Positions 16,099-25,710 of a DNA stretch of 48,569 nt are shown one piece after another. Position 1 is the stretch's first letter; the number at the start of each line of letters is the position of its first letter. The notes under the pieces were generated by a model that was not told the DNA's origin, made no database searches, and was given only the letters and a program-made list of their open reading frames with translations. This stretch comes from Flavobacteriales bacterium (GTDB lineage Bacteria > Bacteroidota > Bacteroidia > Flavobacteriales_F > PHOS-HE28). Position numbers and translations under genes: made by a program. Location: NCBI GenBank assembly GCA_016788635.1, contig JAEUSU010000037.1, forward strand, positions 1 to 48,569. Direction: 5' to 3'.

Positions 16099-16686
16099 AT
16101 GAAACACACCCTTACCCTGCTCGCCGCCGTGGTGGCCGGCTCCCTCGCTGCCCAGACCGTGAACACCACCGGCAGCAACACCTTCAGCCCTGCCGTGCTC
16201 ACCATCAACCTGGGGCAGACCGTCACCTTCAACGTAGGTTCTGGACATACAGCCACCGAGGTGAGCCAGGCCACCTGGAACGCCAACGGCACCACTTCCA
16301 ACGGCGGCTTCAACTTCGCCCCCGGCACGCACACCTTCACCCCCAGCACGGCGGGCACCTACTATTACGTTTGCCAGCCGCATGCATCCATGGGCATGAA
16401 GGGCCAGATCATCGTGGACTCGGGTGTAGGCATGGACCAGCTGCCAGCCGCCCCTGCCCTGACCTTCGCACCGAACCCCGCCAGCGACGTGCTCCGCATC
16501 GAGGGCGCCCCGGCAGGCAGCCAGCTGTCACTCGTGGATGCGGGCGGCCGCATCCTGCTTGACCTGCGCCTGGAAGCGAGCGGCCAGATCGACATCAGCG
16601 CCATGCCCGCGGGCCTCTACGTCATCCGGCTCATGGACGCACAGGGCGCGCTGCTCCGCACGGAGCGCCTCACGGTGGCCCGCTGA
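16099..16686 (+). CDS. Secreted plastocyanin-like cupredoxin with T9SS sorting domain
   Basis: 195 residues from the ATG at 16099, which gives a clean signal peptide (MKHTLTLLAAVVAGSLAAQ). Residues about 20-112 form a small blue-copper domain: the first ligand lies in VGSGHTAT, and YVCQPHASMGMKG supplies the C-x2-H-x4-M cluster, so all four type 1 copper ligands are present. The rest is a T9SS C-terminal domain (FAPNPASDVL...ISAMPAGLYVIRL...), meaning export across the outer membrane. It is probably a secreted or surface-attached electron-transfer protein; the partner is unknown. It converges with the next gene, leaving 10 bp. Confidence 0.9.
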   Translation: MKHTLTLLAAVVAGSLAAQTVNTTGSNTFSPAVLTINLGQTVTFNVGSGHTATEVSQATWNANGTTSNGGFNFAPGTHTFTPSTAGTYYYVCQPHASMGMKGQIIVDSGVGMDQLPAAPALTFAPNPASDVLRIEGAPAGSQLSLVDAGGRILLDLRLEASGQIDISAMPAGLYVIRLMDAQGALLRTERLTVAR

Positions 16687-16696
16687 CCGCGACCGG

Positions 16697-18031
16697 TCAC
16701 CGGTACTTCACGGCGCCCTGCGCAAGCAGGTGCTCAATGTCGTTGTTCACGCTGAGGATGAGCAACGAGGTGGCCGTGCAGAACACCGGGCTGGTGATGC
16801 AATGATGGCCGTTCCAACTGCCATCGTTGTTCTGGATGCCCACGAGCCGGCCGGTAGTCTGTTCGTACCAGGTCTTCCACGTATTGTCCTTGCCGATGAT
16901 GAGCGATTCGCCGGTCTGCAGGAAACTGAGGAACTCCTCGCCGCCATTGTTCCCGAAGCCGGAGATCACACGCTGGTCCTGTGCCTGGACCTTGGCCGCA
17001 TTGTACACCTCGTAGGCGGTGTTCAGCTTCTCCGCCTCGCTCCGCGTGTAACCCGCATCCTCGAGGGCCTGCACGCTCACGGGCGCGTCCTTGGCCACGC
17101 GGCCTTCCTTCTTGGCCTTGGCCACCCGTTCATTCACCTCGCGGGCTTCCACCGCGCTGCTGCGTGTGCTGCCGCTAACTGCGTACAGCGTGATGCCCGC
17201 CGCGCGTTCGGTGGCCACCGAGCCTGAGTTCACGTTGAAATTGGCCTTCTGGTAGTTCCGGGCCAGGTCGAGCGCGGTGGAGTCCACCAGGGCGCCCTGG
17301 GCCTTGGCCGCCTCCAATGCGTTCGCTGCGAAGCTGCTCTGCAACACACCCGCCCAGCCGTCGCCCTTCACACTGCCATCGCTGTTCTGCGCCCGTTGGA
17401 TCATGTCCACACAGGTGTTCAGCGCGCGCATGGCCCGCAACCGCTTCGGATGTTGCTCCGGCAGGCGGGCCAGCAGGTTGCTGAGGTATTGTGCCGTGAG
17501 CGCCACATCGATGTTCGCTCCCAGCTTGGTCTGTATCTGTGTCCCGGTCAGGTCCGTGATGTTCACGGCACCCTTTGGCGCAGCCTCCACCTGGCCCAGC
17601 AGGTATTCTGTTGCCAAGCCTAATTGTTGCGCGTAGGTGCCGCCGTCCAAGGTGCTGCCCATCCGCATCAACGCCATGGCCACCATGGCCGTGGTGGCGG
17701 GGTCGGCGGGCACGGCATGCGGGTCGCGTACCTCCTGCCGGGCATGGCTCCCCGCACCATAGCCACCGTTACCGGCTTGTGCGCCCACCAGCCAGCGCAG
17801 CGCTTTCTGCTCAGCCAGCAGCACGGCATCGGGGGTGCGCAGCACAAAGCTGCTGTCAAGCCCTTCGCCTTCATACACCGTCTTGAACACACAGCCCGGC
17901 ACGGGCTGAGGCACGGGTGCGGGACAGTGCTGCCTGGCAACTAACGGGGCAGGTGCACGGAAGGAAAGGAGCAGCGCGCCAACGCCCGAAGCGCAGGCTA
18001 GGACAATGAGGATGATGAGGTGCTTTTTCAT
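16697..18031 (-). CDS. Membrane-anchored prenyltransferase/squalene-oxidase-repeat protein
   Basis: 444 residues from the ATG at 18029-18031; upstream in-frame sequence is not protein-like. One N-terminal hydrophobic anchor (LIILIVLACASGVGALLL) is followed by an alpha/alpha-toroid type body with QxxDGSW-like repeats: QNSDGSVKGDGW, NGGYGAGSHA and NNDGSWNGHHCITSPVFCTAT. This is the terpenoid-cyclase/prenyltransferase fold seen in many secreted proteins of unknown function. No DxDD catalytic motif of hopene cyclases is visible, so enzymatic cyclase activity is unlikely. It is monocistronic and convergent with the cupredoxin gene. Confidence 0.75.
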   Translation of the reverse strand: MKKHLIILIVLACASGVGALLLSFRAPAPLVARQHCPAPVPQPVPGCVFKTVYEGEGLDSSFVLRTPDAVLLAEQKALRWLVGAQAGNGGYGAGSHARQEVRDPHAVPADPATTAMVAMALMRMGSTLDGGTYAQQLGLATEYLLGQVEAAPKGAVNITDLTGTQIQTKLGANIDVALTAQYLSNLLARLPEQHPKRLRAMRALNTCVDMIQRAQNSDGSVKGDGWAGVLQSSFAANALEAAKAQGALVDSTALDLARNYQKANFNVNSGSVATERAAGITLYAVSGSTRSSAVEAREVNERVAKAKKEGRVAKDAPVSVQALEDAGYTRSEAEKLNTAYEVYNAAKVQAQDQRVISGFGNNGGEEFLSFLQTGESLIIGKDNTWKTWYEQTTGRLVGIQNNDGSWNGHHCITSPVFCTATSLLILSVNNDIEHLLAQGAVKYR

Positions 18032-18573
18032 GATCAGTGGGGCTTTTGGTCGTTTCCATCGGGTGTGAAAGCCGACCGGTTTACGCGATGCTGTACACCC
18101 GCAGAGCATGATGGTTCGATCGCGCGCACTTTCGTTCATGCGCCAATGGCCCAAGCTCGCCTCCAGCTTGCTGATGATGCACCTCGGGGCCCGATCCTGC
18201 GTCCTGCACTTCACCCGCACCTGCGGTTTCGACCCCGGAACGTGCTTCTTGCCCCGCTCATGCTCCAAGCCAACACAGATGAGCTGATCACGGAAATGGA
18301 CGACCATGCCATCGCCCCTCTTCAGGAAACAGGTGATGTTCGCCTAAACGAATATCATCGTCTTCTGTGATACCAGAAGGAACAACTGGTCAACGTGCAC
18401 CCGCTTGGGGCATTTCGAAGCTTCGGCAGCCGATGGCCGGCGCCTGATGGTCATCCACATGGCCAGTGTCACCGACCGTCATAGCGCGGTGAAAGTCGAC
18501 GCCATCGGCAAATGGGATCTCCAAACGTTGATCGGTGACCGCTTAGAGGAAATGAACTCTGTGATCGCCAGGC
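18032..18573. other. 542-bp interval with no supportable gene
   Basis: It lies between the start of the prenyltransferase-fold gene and the stop of typA. Open frames here are short and low in protein character on both strands, and I see no RNA gene, strong hairpin or TAnnTTTG box. It may hold the promoter of the gene starting at 18031 and decayed sequence. Confidence 0.5.
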
Positions 18574-20391
18574 CTATGCCTCCTGCAGCTTCTTCGCGGC
18601 CTTCTTCCGCTCGTTCTCATCGAGCAGGATCTTGCGGATACGCAGGCTCTTCGGCGTCACCTCGAGGTATTCATCCTCGGCGATGTACTCCATGCACTCC
18701 TCCAGGCTGAACTTGACGGCGGGCGCGATGTTCACCTTGTCGTCGCTGCCTGATGCGCGCATGTTGGTGAGCTTCTTCACGCGGATCACGTTCACGCCGA
18801 GCTCCTCGCCGGGCTTTGGGCTTTCACCGATCACCTGGCCGGCGTACACCTCCTCACCGGGCTCGATGAAGAACTTGCCGCGGTCCTGCAGCTTGTCGAT
18901 GGCGTAGGCGATGGCGGTGCCCGTTTCGGCGCTCACGATGCAACCCGGGCGTGGCGTGGCGATCTGGCCCTTGTACGGCTCATATCCCTTGAAGCGATGC
19001 GCGATGATGGCCTCGCCCTCGGTGGCGGTGAGCAGCACGTTGCGCAGGCCGATGATGCCGCGTGCGGGAATGGTGAACTCCAGCACCGTGCGGTCGCTCT
19101 TCTGCTCGATGTTGAGGATCTCGCCCTTGCGGCGCGTCACCTGGTCGATCACGCGGCTGCTGAACTGATCGGGCACCTGCACGGTGAGCATCTCGATGGG
19201 TTCGTGGCGCGCACCGTCGATCTCCTTGTACAGCACCTGCGGCTGCCCCAGCTGGAACTCGTATCCCTCACGGCGCATGGTCTCCACCAGGATGCTCAGG
19301 TGCAGGATGCCGCGGCCGAACACGAGCAGGCGGTCGGGGCTGTCCGTCTCCTGGATGCGCATGGCCAGGTTCTTCTCGATCTCCTTGAAGAGCCGGTCGC
19401 GCACGTGGCGGCTGGTGACGAACTGGCCCTCGCGGCCGAAGAAGGGGGAATTGTTGATGGTGAAGAGCATGCTCATGGTGGGCTCGTCCACCTTGAACTT
19501 GGGCAGTCCTTCGGGGTTCTCCGCATCCGCCACGGTGTCGCCAATGTCGAAGTCCTCCAGACCCATCAAGGCCACGATCTCACCACAGCCCACCTCGTGC
19601 TTCACCTTCTCCTTGCCAAGGCCTTCGAACACCATCAGTTCCTTCACCTGGCCCTTCATGTGCGACCCGTCGTTCTTCACCAGGGTCACGTTCTGGCCGG
19701 GTTTGATGCTGCCACGCGTGATGCGGCCCACGGCGATGCGGCCCTGGAAGCTGCTGTAGTCGAGGCTGGTGATGCGCATCTGCAGGGTGCCATCCACCTT
19801 CTTTGGCGCGGGTACATGCTGCACGATCACATCCAGCAGGTGGCTCACATCCTCGGTGGGCGTCTTCCAATCGGGGCCCATCCACCCCTGCTTGCTGCTG
19901 CCATAAACCGTGGGGAAGTCGAGCTGCTCCTCGGTGGCGTCCAGCGCGAACATCAGGTCGAAGACCGCCTCGTGCACTTCATCAGGCGTGCAGTTCGGCT
20001 TGTCCACCTTGTTGATGACCACCACGGGCTTCAGGCCCAGTTCAATGGCCTTGCCCAGCACGAAACGCGTCTGCGGCATGGGGCCCTCAAAGGCGTCCAC
20101 CAGCAGGATCACACCATCGGCCATGTTCAGCACGCGCTCCACTTCACCGCCAAAGTCGCTGTGGCCGGGGGTGTCGATGATGTTGATCTTGGTGCCCTTG
20201 TACCGCACGCTCACGTTCTTGCTGAGGATGGTGATGCCGCGCTCGCGCTCCAGGTCATTGTTATCCAGCAGGAGGTCCTTCACTTCCTCGTTCACCCGGA
20301 AGAGCTGGCATTGATGCAGGATCTTGTCCACCAAGGTGGTCTTGCCGTGGTCCACGTGGGCGATGATGGCGATGTTGCGGAGGTCGGTCAT
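18574..20391 (-). CDS. typA: Ribosome-associated GTPase TypA/BipA
   Basis: 605 residues from the ATG at 20389-20391, the canonical start giving [21 protein letters not shown]1 AHVDHGKT, G2 region RERGITI, G3 DTPGHSDF and G4 NKVDKP are complete. EF-G-like domains II, III and V and the BipA-specific C-terminal domain (ending [10 protein letters not shown]) follow. The length is normal for the family. It acts on the ribosome during 50S assembly and stress adaptation. A perfect -7 box lies at 20440-20447. No anomalies. Confidence 0.97.
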   Translation of the reverse strand: MTDLRNIAIIAHVDHGKTTLVDKILHQCQLFRVNEEVKDLLLDNNDLERERGITILSKNVSVRYKGTKINIIDTPGHSDFGGEVERVLNMADGVILLVDAFEGPMPQTRFVLGKAIELGLKPVVVINKVDKPNCTPDEVHEAVFDLMFALDATEEQLDFPTVYGSSKQGWMGPDWKTPTEDVSHLLDVIVQHVPAPKKVDGTLQMRITSLDYSSFQGRIAVGRITRGSIKPGQNVTLVKNDGSHMKGQVKELMVFEGLGKEKVKHEVGCGEIVALMGLEDFDIGDTVADAENPEGLPKFKVDEPTMSMLFTINNSPFFGREGQFVTSRHVRDRLFKEIEKNLAMRIQETDSPDRLLVFGRGILHLSILVETMRREGYEFQLGQPQVLYKEIDGARHEPIEMLTVQVPDQFSSRVIDQVTRRKGEILNIEQKSDRTVLEFTIPARGIIGLRNVLLTATEGEAIIAHRFKGYEPYKGQIATPRPGCIVSAETGTAIAYAIDKLQDRGKFFIEPGEEVYAGQVIGESPKPGEELGVNVIRVKKLTNMRASGSDDKVNIAPAVKFSLEECMEYIAEDEYLEVTPKSLRIRKILLDENERKKAAKKLQEA

Positions 20392-20439
20392 GCGGGGGCG
20401 CCGGAGCGTCAGTTGAAGGGTGGCCGGATAAAAGGCCGG

Positions 20440-20447
20440 CAAAGGTA
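20440..20447 (-). promoter_or_regulatory. -7 box of typA
   Basis: The minus strand reads TACCTTTG, an exact TAnnTTTG match, 48 nt before the typA ATG. A weak TTT lies 19 nt further upstream in place of the -33 TTTG. Confidence 0.6.
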
Positions 20448-20489
20448 CGGCTTCCCATCCAGCTGGAAACGCATGAGTATGAGGCGGAT

Positions 20490-20497
20490 TAGCTTCG
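20490..20497 (+). promoter_or_regulatory. -7-like box directly before the lipoprotein gene
   Basis: TAGCTTCG differs from TAnnTTTG at one base and ends 5 nt before the ATG at 20503. If used, transcripts would be nearly leaderless and the in-frame ATGs at 20473 and 20479 could not be the start. Confidence 0.4.
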
Positions 20498-20502
20498 CGG
20501 CC

Positions 20503-21438
20503 ATGCGACCGACCGCCAGCGTGCTCCGGCTGTGGCCCTTCACCTTCCTTTTGGCTGCGTGCGGCAGTCCTACCCCCCAAGGCGATACGCCTCTACAGGA
20601 TACCACCTCGATGAACTTTGAGGGTGAGTTCAACGCGCAGACAGAAGGCTCCTGGTTCCAGCTCTGCTCCAATGGCCACCGCTACCGCGTGGGGGGAGCG
20701 GCATTGCCCGGGCTGCAACATCAGCACGCCACCGTGGCCCGTGCCGGAGAACCGGTAAAGGCCTGGGTGACCGGTTGGCTGGGTACCGCCGTCGCTGCCC
20801 CTGGATCACCTGCTGACAGCGTGCTCTTTGTAACACAGGTGCTTCATGTACTCGCGGGCGAGCACTGCCCCCCCATTCCAAGGCCGGCATATGCCGGGCG
20901 GTACGAAGTGAGTTTGGAAGGCTCCAACGGAAGGCCGCGCGACATCATCATCGACCTTTTCGGTGATGGGGACGCGCTCCTGAGCATTGACCTGCATGAT
21001 GGGGGGACTGTGCTGGAGGAGGATGGCACCTGGGGCATCAACAGCCGCGACCAGGTGGAGACCATCTGGACAAGCCGTGCCCAGCACCAGCATTTCCGTT
21101 TCGTGGAGAACCAGCTGGTGAGCGATCCGGGGCCGTTCGCACAATTCACCGTGCTGCTGGACCGCACCATGCCCGAAGCCCCACGCATGGCAGGCACTTT
21201 TGGAGAGGTGGGAAAGATCTTCCAAGAACACGGTCAGCTTCCGCAAGACACCTTGCATCTGCGCACTGCACCGCTGACCACCCTGCTGCCGGATAGTGCA
21301 CATCGGACCGCCTTCATACAGGATGTGATCGCCCGGGCGCCGATCCGCTCGGATGCCGCATTGAAGGAGATGGCCCTGGTGGGGACCTATGGTGACGTGG
21401 TGCGCATCGTGCGCTTCGAGCGGCGCCGCCGTTCATAG
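20503..21438 (+). CDS. Hypothetical lipoprotein, NlpE-like
   Basis: 311 residues from the ATG at 20503, chosen because it gives a compact lipoprotein signal (RPTASVLRLWPFTFLLAAC, lipobox LAAC). Two parts follow: a region containing the string AWVTGWLG, and a beta-rich part resembling the NlpE/COG3015 pattern (YAGRYEVSLEG...DIIIDLFGDGDALLS...GGTVLEEDGTWGI). It would be anchored in the outer membrane or periplasmic leaflet. The exact family is uncertain and no enzymatic motif is seen. It is divergent from typA and followed by tRNA-Arg. Confidence 0.7.
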   Translation: MRPTASVLRLWPFTFLLAACGSPTPQGDTPLQDTTSMNFEGEFNAQTEGSWFQLCSNGHRYRVGGAALPGLQHQHATVARAGEPVKAWVTGWLGTAVAAPGSPADSVLFVTQVLHVLAGEHCPPIPRPAYAGRYEVSLEGSNGRPRDIIIDLFGDGDALLSIDLHDGGTVLEEDGTWGINSRDQVETIWTSRAQHQHFRFVENQLVSDPGPFAQFTVLLDRTMPEAPRMAGTFGEVGKIFQEHGQLPQDTLHLRTAPLTTLLPDSAHRTAFIQDVIARAPIRSDAALKEMALVGTYGDVVRIVRFERRRRS

Positions 21439-21451
21439 TCCTGCAGGCGGC

Positions 21452-21459
21452 TATCTTTG
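21452..21459 (+). promoter_or_regulatory. -7 box of tRNA-Arg
   Basis: TATCTTTG, an exact TAnnTTTG match, 30 nt upstream of the tRNA 5' end. No convincing -33 TTTG is seen. Confidence 0.55.
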
Positions 21460-21489
21460 CCGCGCTTCCGGCCCTTGCGGATGCTGACC

Positions 21490-21563
21490 GGCCCCGTAGT
21501 TCAATTGGATAGAATGACAGATTCCGGTTCTGTTGGTTGGGGGTTCGAATCCCTCCGGGGTCA
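21490..21563 (+). tRNA. tRNA-Arg (anticodon CCG)
   Basis: Full cloverleaf: acceptor GGCCCCG pairs with CGGGGTC, the D arm has GTTC/GAAT, anticodon stem ACAGA/TCTGT encloses loop TTCCGGT with anticodon CCG, and T arm GGGGG/CCCTC encloses TTCGAAT. The discriminator is A and no CCA is encoded. It reads CGG arginine codons. A -7 box lies upstream and a terminator-like hairpin just downstream. Confidence 0.95.
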
Positions 21564-21567
21564 CTTG

Positions 21568-21590
21568 AAGCGGCGCGATGAGCGCCGCTT
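21568..21590 (+). terminator. Hairpin after tRNA-Arg
   Basis: AAGCGGCGC (21568-21576), loop GATGA, GCGCCGCTT (21582-21590): a perfect 9-bp stem 4 nt after the tRNA. It overlaps the region immediately before the S4-protein gene. Confidence 0.65.
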
Positions 21591-21614
21591 CGCATGAAGT
21601 TCCGTTCGCACACC

Positions 21615-21983
21615 ATGCGCATCGACAAGTTCCTCTGGTGCGTGCGCCTCTTCAAAACGCGCAGCCTGGCCACCGAAGCCGTGCGGCGCGAGCATGTGCA
21701 GCTGAACGGACGTACGGTGAAGGCTTCAGTGGAGGTGAAGTGCGGCGATCGGGTGGCCGTGCGCACGCCTCCGATCTGGAAAAGCTGGGAAGTACTGGCA
21801 TTGCCCACATCCCGGGTGGGTGCCAGGCTTGTGCCCACGTTGCTTACGGAGCACACCTCGTTCGAGGAGCTGGAGCGCTTGCAGCTGGCACGGCTGGCCC
21901 GCGCGGAACATCGCATTCCCGGAACCGGCCGCCCCACCAAGCAGGACAGGCGCGCCATCGACCGCCTTCGGGGCGCAGAATAA
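21615..21983 (+). CDS. S4-domain RNA-binding protein (Hsp15/HslR-like)
   Basis: 122 residues from the ATG at 21615. The upstream ATG at 21594 adds seven residues not typical of the family and starts right at the tRNA terminator. The S4 domain is clear: MRIDKFLWCVRLFKTRSLAT, EAVRREHVQLNGRTVKAS, KCGDRVAVR. A basic helical tail (TGRPTKQDRRAIDRLRG) follows, as in Hsp15, which rescues stalled 50S-nascent chain complexes in E. coli. The match is at family level; function in Bacteroidota is inferred. Confidence 0.9.
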   Translation: MRIDKFLWCVRLFKTRSLATEAVRREHVQLNGRTVKASVEVKCGDRVAVRTPPIWKSWEVLALPTSRVGARLVPTLLTEHTSFEELERLQLARLARAEHRIPGTGRPTKQDRRAIDRLRGAE

Positions 21984-22063
21984 GCCATCGGCCTTCCCAT
22001 GTTCGGGCATCCGTGGCAGAAGTGAAGGTGGGGAGGTGCGCTTCCATTGCCGACCTTCGGTCC

Positions 22064-25000
22064 ATGCGTTGGATATGCCTCCTTTCGATCTTCTGTACCA
22101 ATTTCCTGTTCGCGCAGCGGGCCGAGCCGCCCACGCTGGAGTTGCGCACCGGGAAAGTGACGCTGGCACTGCCAGCCCCAGGTACTGGACCGATCCCCCT
22201 GGAACGCACGGAGCGCAGCGCTGCACGCGTGCACCGCTTCGTGGTGTTCAGCCAAACCCTGACCGCCGCCGAGCGCGCGAAGCTTGAAGCACAGGGCATT
22301 CGCTTTCTGGAGCCGCTCCGTCCGCATGGCTGGCTGGTAGCGTTGCCCGCCAACTGCTCCCGCGCAGTATTGCGCGAAGCGGGTGTGCTGGGCATGGCAC
22401 CGGTCGCGTTGGAACACAAACTGGACCCGCGTTTGCGCGAAGTGTTCAGCGGCCGGGGCTGGCGCAGGAACGCGCATGCGCTGCTCGTGCTCCCTTGGGC
22501 GGACGATACGGGCGCGTTACAGCGGATGCCCCACTTCGGTGAACTGCCCTTCACACCCTTCGGTGCGGAAGGCGGGCGCATCCTGCAACTCAACGGAAGA
22601 GAACTGAAGCGGCTATTGACAGCCCCTGCGATCCGCTGGGTGGAGCCCGCCCCCACCGATGGCGAGCCGGAGGACCGGCGCGGGCAGACCTACCACCGCA
22701 TCAATCCCATACTACCTGTGCCCGGTGGTGCGCCAGGTTTGGATGGCACCGGTGTAACAGTGGTGGTGAACGATGATGGCTACGTGGGTCCGCACATCGA
22801 TTTCAAGGGACGCACGGAACAAGGCGGCGTAGCCGGTGACCTGCTGGGCGACCATGGCGACATGGTGGCCGGCATTGTGGCCGCTGCAGGCAACCTGGAC
22901 CCGCGCCAACCCGGCATGGCACCGGGTGCGGACCTCGTTATCCGCCAGTACCAAGGCTCATTGCCGAACACGCTCACCTTGTACCAGAACGCAGGCGCGG
23001 TCATCTTCAACAGCTCGTACAGCGATGGCTGCAATGGCGGATATACTTCGGTGACGCGCCTGGTGGATATGGAGATCGTGGACAATCCCGCGATCATCCA
23101 GGTGTTCTCCGCTGGCAACAACGGCACCCAGGATTGTGGCTACGGCGCGGGCACCGGATGGGGCAACATCACCGGTGGCCACAAGATCGCCAAGAACTGT
23201 ATTGCCACGGCCAACCTCACGGACAACGACCTGGTGGTGGCCAGCAGCAGCCGCGGCCCCAGCGCGGACGGACGCCTCAAACCGGACATCAGCGCGTATG
23301 GCCAGGGACAGATCAGCAACGGCCCGGACAACACCTACGCACCCGGCGGCGGCACTTCTGCCGCTTCTCCTGGCGTGGCGGGCACACTGGCCTTGCTCTA
23401 TCAGGGCTGGCGTCAATTGCATGGCGGCGATCCCGCCAGCGGCCTCATGAAGGCCCTGTTGCTGAACACGGCGGATGATGTGGGCAACATCGGTCCGGAC
23501 TACATATTCGGATGGGGCCGCTTGAACGCCTCCCGGGCATGGCAGGCCATTGTGGATGGACGCCACACCACTGGATCGGTAGATCAAGGCCAGCAGCAAC
23601 AGCACACCATCGAAGTGCCCAACGGTGTGGGTGAGCTGCGCGTGATGCTCTATTGGATGGACCCGGCAGCCTCCGTTTCCGCTCCCGCGGCTTTGGTGAA
23701 CGACCTGGACCTGTCCGGTGCGGATCCCGCCCTTACCGTGCACCAACCTTGGGAACTGCCCGCCACACCCATGGCCAGCGTACTTGCCACCCCAGCCTTT
23801 CGCGGTGTGGACCGAAGCAACAACGTGGAACAGGTGGCGGTGCTCGCCCCACAGCCCGGCACGTGGACCTTCACCGTCGCGGGCTTCGATGTACCGCAAG
23901 GCCCCCAGACCTATTTCCTGGTGTACGAATTCATGCAGGAAGGCCCGGCGATCACCTTTCCCCTGGCCGGTGAGGTGCTGGCCGCGGATGAAATGCATCG
24001 CTTTCGCTGGGAAGCACTTCCCGGTGCCTCGGCTTTCAACCTGGACCTGAGTTTGGACGGCGGTGCTACCTGGTCACCGCTTCCAATTGCCACCGCCGAA
24101 CGTCGGCACCAGGACCTGAACTTCGGCGCCGTGGTGGTGGACAGCGCGTACTTCCGTGTAGAACGCGATGGCCATACGGCGACCTCTGGCCCCTTCATCG
24201 TGATGCCTGTTGCGACCAACCTGCAGGTCACCTTCAACTGCCCGGACAGCGCTGGACTGGTCTGGGACCCGGTGGCGAACGCCTCGGGCTACATCCTGCA
24301 CCAACTCGGCGCGCAGTTCATGGACAGCGTCGGCTTCACCACTTCCACCAGCTTCACATTCCAAGGCCTGCAACCGGTGCATGACGATTGGTTCGCAGTG
24401 ACCGCCATTGCACCGAACGGCGAACGCACGCGCCGTTCCTTGGCCCTGGCCAGACCACAAGCCTTGGTGGCGTGCATGGCGGAACGGGACCTTGGTGTGA
24501 GCAGCCTGGTCTCACCGGGACCATTGGTGGTGAATTGCCAACCCGCCCCGCAGGTGCTGGCCATGGTGCGCAACATGGGGCTGCAGACCGTGAACAGCTT
24601 CACCGCAGGCTTTCGCGCCAACAACGCCACGCCCGCCACCCAGTCGTTCAACCAGACCATCCTGCCCGGCGATAGTGCGCTGATCAGCTTCTCCGCACCG
24701 TTGACCGGCGTGGTCCCCGGAACCACCAACACATTGCGCATCTGGGCTACCGCAGTGAACGAATCCTTTCCCCCCAATGACACGCTCACCATCACCTTTG
24801 TTTCCGCGGTGAACCCGGCTACCCTGCCCTATTTCAACGACCTGGAAGGCATGGCCACCTGCAACATCAACCCGGTGTGCGCACAGGCCTGTACGCTCGG
24901 CGATGGCCTGCTCAACGGTGTGAATGGACTGGATGATGACATCGACTGGCGCGTGGATACGGCGGGCACCTCCACCGCCAACACCGGTCCGGCAGCGGAC

Positions 25001-25630
25001 CACACGCTCGGGAATGCGTTCGGCCGTTACCTGTACATGGAAGCCTCAGGCAATTGCTTCGGCCGTGTGGCGCACCTCTATACACCCTGCGTGACGCTGC
25101 CCGGACCGGGCTCGTATGCACTGGGCTTTTGGTACCATCAGTACGGAAGTACACAAGGCGAACTGCACGTGGATCTGATCGTGAATGGCGTGGTGCAGGA
25201 GGACATCGTGCCACCTGTGATCGGCGACCAGGGCGACCAATGGCGGCAGGGCACGGTGGACCTGACACCCTTCGCAGGCCAGACCGTCACCGGCCGCTTT
25301 CGCGGCATCACTGGCACCGCGCACTACAGCGATATCGCACTGGATGACATCGGTTTCTGGCCCTTCACCGGTGTGGCGGACCATGGCACCGCCCCGCTTC
25401 GGGTCACACCCACGGAACAGGATGGCGTCTTCCTGCTGCATGCGGAACAGCCGATCGCTGCGGATGGCCGGCTGCACGTGTTCGATGCCACAGGCCGCCT
25501 GGTGCGTACCACACCCGTGCAAGGCATGCAACAGGTCCGCATCGACCTCAGCCAGGCCGCGCCGGGGCTCTTCGTGGTGCACCTGAGCACGGGTGCGGAA
25601 ACCCGCCATGCCTTGGTGGTGCGACCCTGA
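22064..25630 (+). CDS. Secreted subtilisin-like (S8) serine protease with T9SS sorting domain
   Basis: 1188 residues from the ATG at 22064, which gives a signal peptide ending LFAQ. An inhibitor_I9-like propeptide region (about 60-190) precedes the S8 catalytic domain with an intact triad: D237 (VVNDDGYVG), H264 (GDHGDMVAG) and S432 (GGGTSAASPG). After it come a P-domain-like beta region (about 510-620), fibronectin-III and CARDB-like modules (about 690-910), a MAM/jelly-roll-like module (about 920-1100) and a T9SS C-terminal domain (VFDATGRLVRTT...). It should be an extracellular protease for nutrient acquisition or surface processing. The frame is open upstream, but that sequence overlaps the S4 gene. 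Confidence 0.9.
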   Translation: MRWICLLSIFCTNFLFAQRAEPPTLELRTGKVTLALPAPGTGPIPLERTERSAARVHRFVVFSQTLTAAERAKLEAQGIRFLEPLRPHGWLVALPANCSRAVLREAGVLGMAPVALEHKLDPRLREVFSGRGWRRNAHALLVLPWADDTGALQRMPHFGELPFTPFGAEGGRILQLNGRELKRLLTAPAIRWVEPAPTDGEPEDRRGQTYHRINPILPVPGGAPGLDGTGVTVVVNDDGYVGPHIDFKGRTEQGGVAGDLLGDHGDMVAGIVAAAGNLDPRQPGMAPGADLVIRQYQGSLPNTLTLYQNAGAVIFNSSYSDGCNGGYTSVTRLVDMEIVDNPAIIQVFSAGNNGTQDCGYGAGTGWGNITGGHKIAKNCIATANLTDNDLVVASSSRGPSADGRLKPDISAYGQGQISNGPDNTYAPGGGTSAASPGVAGTLALLYQGWRQLHGGDPASGLMKALLLNTADDVGNIGPDYIFGWGRLNASRAWQAIVDGRHTTGSVDQGQQQQHTIEVPNGVGELRVMLYWMDPAASVSAPAALVNDLDLSGADPALTVHQPWELPATPMASVLATPAFRGVDRSNNVEQVAVLAPQPGTWTFTVAGFDVPQGPQTYFLVYEFMQEGPAITFPLAGEVLAADEMHRFRWEALPGASAFNLDLSLDGGATWSPLPIATAERRHQDLNFGAVVVDSAYFRVERDGHTATSGPFIVMPVATNLQVTFNCPDSAGLVWDPVANASGYILHQLGAQFMDSVGFTTSTSFTFQGLQPVHDDWFAVTAIAPNGERTRRSLALARPQALVACMAERDLGVSSLVSPGPLVVNCQPAPQVLAMVRNMGLQTVNSFTAGFRANNATPATQSFNQTILPGDSALISFSAPLTGVVPGTTNTLRIWATAVNESFPPNDTLTITFVSAVNPATLPYFNDLEGMATCNINPVCAQACTLGDGLLNGVNGLDDDIDWRVDTAGTSTANTGPAADHTLGNAFGRYLYMEASGNCFGRVAHLYTPCVTLPGPGSYALGFWYHQYGSTQGELHVDLIVNGVVQEDIVPPVIGDQGDQWRQGTVDLTPFAGQTVTGRFRGITGTAHYSDIALDDIGFWPFTGVADHGTAPLRVTPTEQDGVFLLHAEQPIAADGRLHVFDATGRLVRTTPVQGMQQVRIDLSQAAPGLFVVHLSTGAETRHALVVRP

Positions 25631-25683
25631 TCCGCTTAACAGGATCTAACTTTCCTTCACAGCAGCCCCCCGGCCAGGCAGGA

Positions 25684-25691
25684 TAGTTTCG
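25684..25691 (+). promoter_or_regulatory. -7-like box of the PDZ-protein gene
   Basis: TAGTTTCG, one mismatch to TAnnTTTG, 19 nt before the ATG at 25711. No -33 element is evident. Confidence 0.4.
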
Positions 25692-25710
25692 TTCCCGAAA
25701 TCGGAACACC

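Noticed and set aside
18997..20502. Long upstream extension of the lipoprotein frame across typA
   Set aside because: It is antisense to typA; the lipoprotein signal peptide begins at 20503.
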